Part shown: in pieces, positions 59,000 through 64,000 of the stretch | Layout of the letters: every line of letters starts with the position of its first letter | How positions within the stretch are numbered: the first letter of the stretch is position 1 | Assembly: GCA_963793825.1 (NCBI GenBank) | Contig: CAWCBE010000014.1 | Span: forward strand, 310,001-374,000 | Length of the DNA stretch: 64,000 nucleotides | DNA from: RYN-230 sp963793825 | Lineage (GTDB): Bacteria > Actinomycetota > Actinomycetes > Streptosporangiales > Streptosporangiaceae | Direction: 5' to 3' | The notes under the pieces: model-generated | The model's input: the letters and a program-made list of their open reading frames with translations, nothing else | Told to the model about the DNA's origin: nothing | Databases searched by the model: none | Position numbers and translations under genes: made by a program

Positions 59000-59350
59000 T
59001 CGTCATGCCGGGCTGGGATGGGATCTTCTGGTGGAGCGGCGCCGCGAGCTCGGCGCGGATCGGTTCAGCCGCGCCGGGTAGCAGCCGCTGACGATGAAGC
59101 CCGCAGGGTGATCCGCTTGAAACCATGTCGGGCAGGCCGGCCCCGCCCGGGATCGTCCGGGCGGGCGTGGCTACTGACCGACCCGCACAGCCAACGAGGC
59201 CGTAGCCGCTGGGCACGGACAGCGCGTGGGTGAGCTGGCGGCCGCCGGCATTGTCGAAGAACACGTCGATGCCCTCCCCCGCCGCCTGCGCCAGGCGCTC
59301 CGGAAACGCGGGCTCGCGGTAGTCTACCGCGACGCAGCGCGGGTCCCGGG
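59000..59350 (-). pseudogene. Quinone-oxidoreductase-like (MDR) remnant
   Basis: Pieces of the C-terminal half of an MDR NADPH reductase appear in order but in different frames: VAVDYREPAFPERLAQAAGEGIDVFFDNAGG, ALSVPSGYGLVGCAG, then FKRITLR and the GFIV-type segment, then AEPIRAELAAPLHQKIPS. The FFDNxGG and FKRITLRGFIV pattern is typical of curcumin-reductase-like proteins. The N-terminal catalytic domain is missing. Clearly decayed. Confidence 0.65.
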
Positions 59351-59564
59351 CGGCGGCGCAGCACGATGACTTCCGGGTGGCCCGGCACGGGCCGGCGGGC
59401 CGCCGGGCGTGCGTGCTGCGGGTACCGTCTGGCCTCGCTGCTCGCTGTCCGGCCAGCCGGGTCATGGGATCAGCGTGCCCGTTGCGGCCGCCGGTCGCCC
59501 CCGTCGAAGACCCTGGCCGGCCCACGGGTCCTCGGCCCCGGCGGCTCCCGCGCGCTTCCCCCGG

Positions 59565-62375
59565 TCACAGGTCCGGGGCCAGGTCGCCGGGCCGCGACCA
59601 TGAGCCCAGCCCCGGTTCCGGCATGGCGCCCGGGCGCCGGCGGCGCCGCCTCAGCGCCTCGTCAAGCTCGCGGCGGGAGCTGATCTGCAGCTTGGCGAAG
59701 ACCTTGCGCAGGTGCCACTCCACGGTGCGCGCACCGATGAACAGCTGGGCACCGATCTCCGCGTTGGTCCGCCCGTCCCCGGCCAGCTGGGCGATCTCTT
59801 CCTCCTGCGGAGTCAGGCCCGCGGGAGCGTCTTCGTTACGCTTGCGGACTTTCTCCCCCGTCGCCTGGAGCTCCCGCCGCGCGCGATCGGCAAAAGCCTG
59901 GGCGCCCATGGATGTGAACGCCTCGAACGCGCGGCGCAGCTGGCCGCGGGCATCGGCCCGCCGGTTCTCGCGGCGCAGCCACTCGCCGTAGCTCAGCCGG
60001 GCGCGGGCCAGGTGGGCCGCCACCCGGGTCCGGTTCAGTAGCTCGATGGCCTCGCGGTACAGGTTCTCGGCCGCGCCGCCCCCGGCCAGCAGCGCCCGCG
60101 ACCGCGCCGCCGCGCCGCGCGCCCAGTCGCTGTCGCTCGCGGCGGCTATCTCCGACAGCCGGTCGGCCGCCGCGGCGGCACGCTCCCGCTGGTCGCTCCG
60201 TACCGCGGCTTCCACCAGCTCATCCAGCGCCCAGGGCGAGATGACGACCTCGTCGACGGCACTCGCGCGGTGCGCCAGCCCGGCGGCGCGCGCATAGTCG
60301 CCGAGCCCGTTGGACAGTACCGCGTTGGCGTAGTCCGCGTAGCTCAGCGCGGTGCCCTCGCCGCGGGCCGCAGCGCCGCGCACCGTCACCTCGGTCAGGG
60401 TGGCCGCGGCCGGCGCGTCCCCCCGCCAGGCGGCGAGCAGGAGCGGGGCGTAGGGCGGTGTCGCCGCCCGGATTCCCGGGTCGATGCGCTCCCCCTCGGT
60501 CAGCAGCGCCGCCGCCTGGGACAGCTGGCCGGCCTGGATGTTGATCTCGGCCAGATAGTCGAGGGCGAACGGAAGCCAGCTCAGGATGCCATTCGCGCGG
60601 GCCAGCCGGACCTGGCCGACCGCGAGCTCGAACCACGCCTCGTCGTCCCGCAGGTCCCTGGCCACGAGGTTGTAGGAGACGCACAGCCCATCCAGCTCCT
60701 GCGGCTGCGCCCGGTAACGGCGCAGTGCCTCCTTGAGCGTGGGAGCGGCAGCGAGGTATCCATCTGACAGGCGCTGGGCCAGGCCGCGGAGCAGCAGTTG
60801 CGAGTGCGGCAGCGGCTCCGGCCCGAACGGCGCGGATTTCGCCTGGCGGGCGATCTCACTGGCGTCCGTTCCGTGCGCGAGCCGGCCCGCGTAAATCGCG
60901 GCCACCAGGGCTTCGAGGTAGGTTTCCCGGGCCAGCCCGGCATCCAGGGCGGCCAGCCGCTGCGCGGCCCGCAGCAGGAGCGGCGGCGCATCGCCGCCCC
61001 GTCTCAGGGCAAAGGCGACCTGGGCCCGCATCCGCTGCACCCGCGCATGGCCGAGCGGGTCGAGTGGCCCGATCTCGGCCGCGGCCAGCAGGGCCTGCGC
61101 GGCCTCGAAATCCCCCGCCGCGTACTTCGCCTCGGCCGCCGCGAGCGCCCGTGAGGCCCGCTCGGCCGGGTCCGGGGTGAGCGCCACGGCCCGCTCGCGG
61201 AAGGCGGCGGCCGCGGCTACCCCGCCCCGGCGCAGGGCCCGGCTGGCGGAGCTGATGAGCTCCTGGGCCACCTCCTCGTCCGCCCCGGCCGTGGCGTGCG
61301 CGCGGTGCCATGCCCGGCGGTCGGGGTCGGCCCGCGGATCGGTCACCGCGGCCAGTGCCCCGTGGGCGGCCCGCCGGTCCTCGAGGGCGGCCGCCCGGTA
61401 CGCGGCCGAACGCACGAGAGGATGCCGGAACCGCACGTTCGCGCCGATGTCCAGCAGGCCGGCCCCGGTGGCGAGCTTGACGGCCATCCCGTCCAGGCCG
61501 AGCACCTGGGCGGCCCGGAGTATCAGCGCCGAGTCGCCGACCGGATCGGCCGCGGCCAGCAGGACCAGCTGCCGGGCCTCCTTCGGCAGCGTGCCCAGCC
61601 GCTCGACGTAGTGGTCCTCGATGCGCGTCGGCAGATCCCCCGCGTCCGGCAGCGCGAACCCGCCGGCCAGCTCGGCTGGGCTCAGCCCGCGGCACAGCTC
61701 GAGCAGGGCGAGCGGGTTGCCGCGAGTCTCCTCGATGATCCTGCCCCGCACGCTCTCGTCGAGCGGGCCCGAGGTGACCGTGGCCAGCAGCGCGCGAGCC
61801 GCCTCATCATCCAGCCCGCCCAGCCGGAATTCGGGCAGCCCGGCCAGGTGATCCGGCGAGGCCGCGGGCACCCGGGCCGCGAACACCAGCGCAACCGGCT
61901 CGGCCAGCAGGCGGCGTCCCACGAATCCGAGGACCAGAGCTGAGGCCTGGTCGAGCCACTGGGCGTCATCCACGACGCACAGCAGGGGCTGCTCCTCGGA
62001 TGCCTCCGCCAGCAGGCTGAGCGCGGCCAGGGCGACCAGGAACCGGTCGGGTTTCGCTCCCGGGGCAAGGCCGAAGGCCACGCTGAGCCCATGTCGCTGC
62101 GGCTCGGCGAGCCGGTCGAGCCGGCCGAGCATCGGCGCGCACAGCTGGTGCAGCCCGGCGAACGGAAGCTCCATCTCGGACTCGACCCCGGTCCCCCGGA
62201 TCACCCGGAAACCGGGCGCCTCGCCCACCAGGTGCCGCAGCAGCGCTGTCTTGCCGATCCCCGGCTCACCCCGCACCACGAGGACGGCACTGCGGCCGCT
62301 TCGCGCGCCCGCGACCAGCTGGCCCAGGGTCTCCAGCTCACCGGCCCTGCCGAACAACCGGGACGGAGGATGCAC
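59565..62375 (-). CDS. Large LuxR (LAL) family ATP-binding regulator
   Basis: 936 residues. N-terminal AAA-like domain with Walker A GEPGIGKTALL (Lys42) and Walker B LLCVVDDAQWLD (about 134-145), a middle region of TPR-type helices to about 800, and a C-terminal LuxR helix-turn-helix (LTPQEEEIAQLAGDGRTNAEIGAQLFIGARTVEWHLRKVFAKLQISSRREL, about 851-900). LAL proteins act as pathway-specific activators. The neighbouring targets are not clear. GTG at 62375 precedes LFGRAGELETL, the family start. Confidence 0.92.
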   Translation of the reverse strand: MHPPSRLFGRAGELETLGQLVAGARSGRSAVLVVRGEPGIGKTALLRHLVGEAPGFRVIRGTGVESEMELPFAGLHQLCAPMLGRLDRLAEPQRHGLSVAFGLAPGAKPDRFLVALAALSLLAEASEEQPLLCVVDDAQWLDQASALVLGFVGRRLLAEPVALVFAARVPAASPDHLAGLPEFRLGGLDDEAARALLATVTSGPLDESVRGRIIEETRGNPLALLELCRGLSPAELAGGFALPDAGDLPTRIEDHYVERLGTLPKEARQLVLLAAADPVGDSALILRAAQVLGLDGMAVKLATGAGLLDIGANVRFRHPLVRSAAYRAAALEDRRAAHGALAAVTDPRADPDRRAWHRAHATAGADEEVAQELISSASRALRRGGVAAAAAFRERAVALTPDPAERASRALAAAEAKYAAGDFEAAQALLAAAEIGPLDPLGHARVQRMRAQVAFALRRGGDAPPLLLRAAQRLAALDAGLARETYLEALVAAIYAGRLAHGTDASEIARQAKSAPFGPEPLPHSQLLLRGLAQRLSDGYLAAAPTLKEALRRYRAQPQELDGLCVSYNLVARDLRDDEAWFELAVGQVRLARANGILSWLPFALDYLAEINIQAGQLSQAAALLTEGERIDPGIRAATPPYAPLLLAAWRGDAPAAATLTEVTVRGAAARGEGTALSYADYANAVLSNGLGDYARAAGLAHRASAVDEVVISPWALDELVEAAVRSDQRERAAAAADRLSEIAAASDSDWARGAAARSRALLAGGGAAENLYREAIELLNRTRVAAHLARARLSYGEWLRRENRRADARGQLRRAFEAFTSMGAQAFADRARRELQATGEKVRKRNEDAPAGLTPQEEEIAQLAGDGRTNAEIGAQLFIGARTVEWHLRKVFAKLQISSRRELDEALRRRRRRPGAMPEPGLGSWSRPGDLAPDL

Positions 62376-62590
62376 GGTCAGGCCAGGCGGTCAGGGCAGG
62401 CGGCCAGGAAACATGCCTGGACTCTCATGCCGCCGCCTCTCCTCGCAACCCCTTGCGGCCCTGAAGGTTCGCGGAACGCGGAACACTCCACTCTAACGCC
62501 GGGCTCCGCGGCCGCCGCGGGCGGTCCTCGGATCGGGGACGGCCCGCGTGACCGGTGAGCGGCCGCCGGATGACCGCATGGCCCACGCGA

Positions 62591-62639
62591 AGTGTGAGCA
62601 CGGAGCCGCGCCCACACGCAGTGTGAGCACGGAGCCGCG
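62591..62639. repeat. 29-bp tandem duplication upstream of the LAL gene
   Basis: The 20 bases AGTGTGAGCACGGAGCCGCG occur at 62591 and again at 62620, giving a 29-base period. The array lies in the space between the LAL regulator and the MmcQ-like gene, close to the end of the latter. Confidence 0.85.
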
Positions 62640-62644
62640 GCCGG

Positions 62645-62998
62645 TCAGGTGGCCAGCTTGTCCCGCTCGGCCCGGGGCAGGCTGGCCACCACCAGCTCAT
62701 GGGAATGCCCGATCAGCTCGGCGAGCTCGTCACCGGGCACGGTCCCATCGAGCTGGATCGTGTTCCAGTGCCGCTTGTTCAGGTGATACCCGGCCGTGAT
62801 GGCGGCGTGGCGGCGGCGGAGCTGCACGGCACGGTCAGGGTCGCATTTAAGGCTCACGCTGCCCGGCTTCGCGCCGAGCGGGACCAGCGCGAACATCTTC
62901 CCGGCGACCTTGAACACCGCCGTGCCGTCGCCGAACGGGTAGTCCTCGACCGCGCCCGGCTGAGCGGCGCAGGCCCCGATCACCTCATCCCGGTTCAT
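62645..62998 (-). CDS. MmcQ/YjbR family DNA-binding-fold protein
   Basis: 117 residues: MNRDEVIGACAAQPGAVEDYPFGDGTAVFKVAGKMFALVPLGAKPGSVSLKCDP followed by the YHLNKRHWNTIQLDG signature of the MmcQ/YjbR family. The fold is cyt-c-like DNA-binding but the role is unknown. ATG at 62998 has AGGGAGG eight bases upstream, which decides the start. Confidence 0.88.
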   Translation of the reverse strand: MNRDEVIGACAAQPGAVEDYPFGDGTAVFKVAGKMFALVPLGAKPGSVSLKCDPDRAVQLRRRHAAITAGYHLNKRHWNTIQLDGTVPGDELAELIGHSHELVVASLPRAERDKLAT

Positions 62999-63253
62999 CC
63001 TCGCCGCCTCCCTGGCCCGGCCGCGGTCATCCCGCGATTGCGCGATGCAGCCAGTATCGCGGCGGGACCGAAGCCCGGGCGAGTACCCGCCTTGGCCAGG
63101 ACCGGCCGCTGCCACGTCGTCACCGGTGCGCCCGCCGGGGCGGCCCAGGCAGCACGTGATGCGGGCCGGCGCCGTCGCGGCCGGGTTGCCCACGCTCATC
63201 TCTTCTCTGCGTTCTTCCCTTCCTGAGCTGGGCACCACCGGGCGGCGCGGCCG

Positions 63254-64000
63254 ATGAGGGGGCCTTCATTGACCTCCGGCCGCGGCGCCGTGCACGGTCC
63301 CGCGCGCTGGGGCATGCTCGCCGTGATCAGCCTGGGCATCATCGCGCTCACGCTCAACTGGTTCGACGTCGCCACGGCCTTCCCGCTCATCGGCGCGCAG
63401 TTCAAGGTCGGCCTGGGCTCGTTGAGCTTCCTCATCTCGCTCTACATCGTCGGCTACGGGCTCACCCACATCCCCGGCGGCATGCTCGCCACGGCGGTCG
63501 GCATGAAGCGGACTCTCGTGCTCGGGCTGCTGGTGCAGGGACTGGCCGGCATCATGTCCGGGCTGTCAGCCAGCTACGCCGAACTCGCCTTCTTCCGCGT
63601 CGTCAGCGGCGTCGGCGGGTCGGTGTTCATCGCCGTCGGGACCGTCGCGGTCGTGGTCTGGTTCCGCGGGAAGGACGTGACGCTCGCGCTCGGCATCACC
63701 GGCGGCGCCGCCTTCAGCGCGGGGGCCGCCTTCGCGCTCTACGTGTGGCTCTACGTGCAGCGGGCCACCAGCTGGCACACGTCACTGATCCTGGGCGGCG
63801 TCTTCGAATTGCTCGTCATGCTGGTGACCATCGTGGCTTTCCGGATCCCGGAGGGCGATCAGTCGCTCAGCGGCGCCCGGTTCGACCGGGCCGCACTGCG
63901 CGCCGTGCTCGCGAGCCGGGATCTGTAGATCTACGGTGCCGCGCTCTTCGGCGGAGACGGCGCATACTTCACCACCGCCCAGCTGTTCAGCGAGTACGTG
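63254..64000 (+). pseudogene. MFS transporter interrupted by an in-frame amber codon
   Basis: The frame begins as a 12-TM MFS carrier: LNWFDVATAFPLIGAQFKVGLGSLSFLISLYIVGYGLTHIPGGMLATAVG with the motif-A-like G-x-x-x-D/G-region GMKRTLVLG, then VFIAVGTVAVVVWF and LGITGGAAFSAGAA. At 63926-63928 a TAG occurs in RDL*IYGAALFGGDGAYFTTAQLF, after which the frame continues without loss to the window end. A TGG to TAG change at a Trp codon is the simplest explanation. A TTG at 63269 with GAGGGG upstream may be the real start. The end is outside the window. Confidence 0.8.

Overview
The window looks like chromosomal DNA of a high-GC actinomycete, probably of the Streptosporangiales/Streptomyces type. 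Codon third positions are almost always G or C, GTG starts are common, and the gene content is actinobacterial: a murB - hadB/hadA (MaoC) - rpmG - tRNA-Met block, a PF04672 S-adenosyl methyltransferase, DUF2332, DUF3618 with a holin-like partner, CYTH-CHAD, a Hanks kinase, an L,D-transpeptidase lipoprotein, a mycothiol-dependent isomerase fold, and a large LuxR (LAL) regulator. No rRNA, CRISPR array, prophage or recognisable biosynthetic cluster is present.

Layout. 1-3038: edge of a Flp/Tad-like pilus locus (SAF/CpaB-like protein, two exported proteins, prepilin peptidase). 3045-6249: patatin, murB, two MaoC dehydratase subunits, rpmG and tRNA-Met. 6405-12164: a patchy, visibly AT-richer accessory stretch with an SDR remnant, ankyrin protein, GNAT, a 51-residue membrane protein, an XRE-type regulator with a large unassigned sensor-like domain, and a GT-A-like glycosyltransferase. 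12201-17626: LtrA, citryl-CoA lyase-like protein, IclR regulator and a Rieske oxygenase/reductase pair. 17780-21080: three methyltransferases and two gene wrecks. 21096-28713: zinc-ribbon/propeller membrane protein, two related coiled proteins, CYTH-CHAD, DUF3618 and holin-like proteins, and a frameshifted luciferase-like oxidoreductase. 28820-40704: cell-envelope genes (lipoprotein, L,D-transpeptidase, Ser/Thr kinase), RluA-type pseudouridine synthase, LigD-type ligase, and a remarkable single-chain protein that reads as a HigB-like toxin fold split by a coiled coil and followed by a HigA-like XRE domain. 40761-46370: a MarR/cupin divergon with a clear operator, thioesterase, DUF2332, methyltransferase and PP2C phosphatase. 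46816-50867: frameshifted TetR gene, IS630 relic, small membrane protein, and a hydrolase/PaaI thioesterase pair behind two TetR-type palindromes, then STAS and two small conserved proteins. 51013-54134: a coherent cold-response group on the minus strand (desaturase, CspA, DEAD-box helicase). 54578-64000: glutamate decarboxylase, a tandem-fused isomerase-like protein, flavoprotein disulfide reductase, LAL regulator, MmcQ-like protein and an MFS gene with an internal amber codon.

Two themes recur. First, gene decay: SDR, P-loop kinase, surface protein, luciferase-like enzyme, TetR, IS630 transposase, quinone reductase and MFS transporter are all broken, several by a single base. Second, short tandem duplications (6, 20, 21, 24, 29, 36 and 60 bp) sit within genes or at their ends. 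The most interesting candidates for undescribed biology are the split toxin-antitoxin-like fusion at 38672-39889 and the XRE/glycosyltransferase pair with a small membrane protein at 8512-12164.
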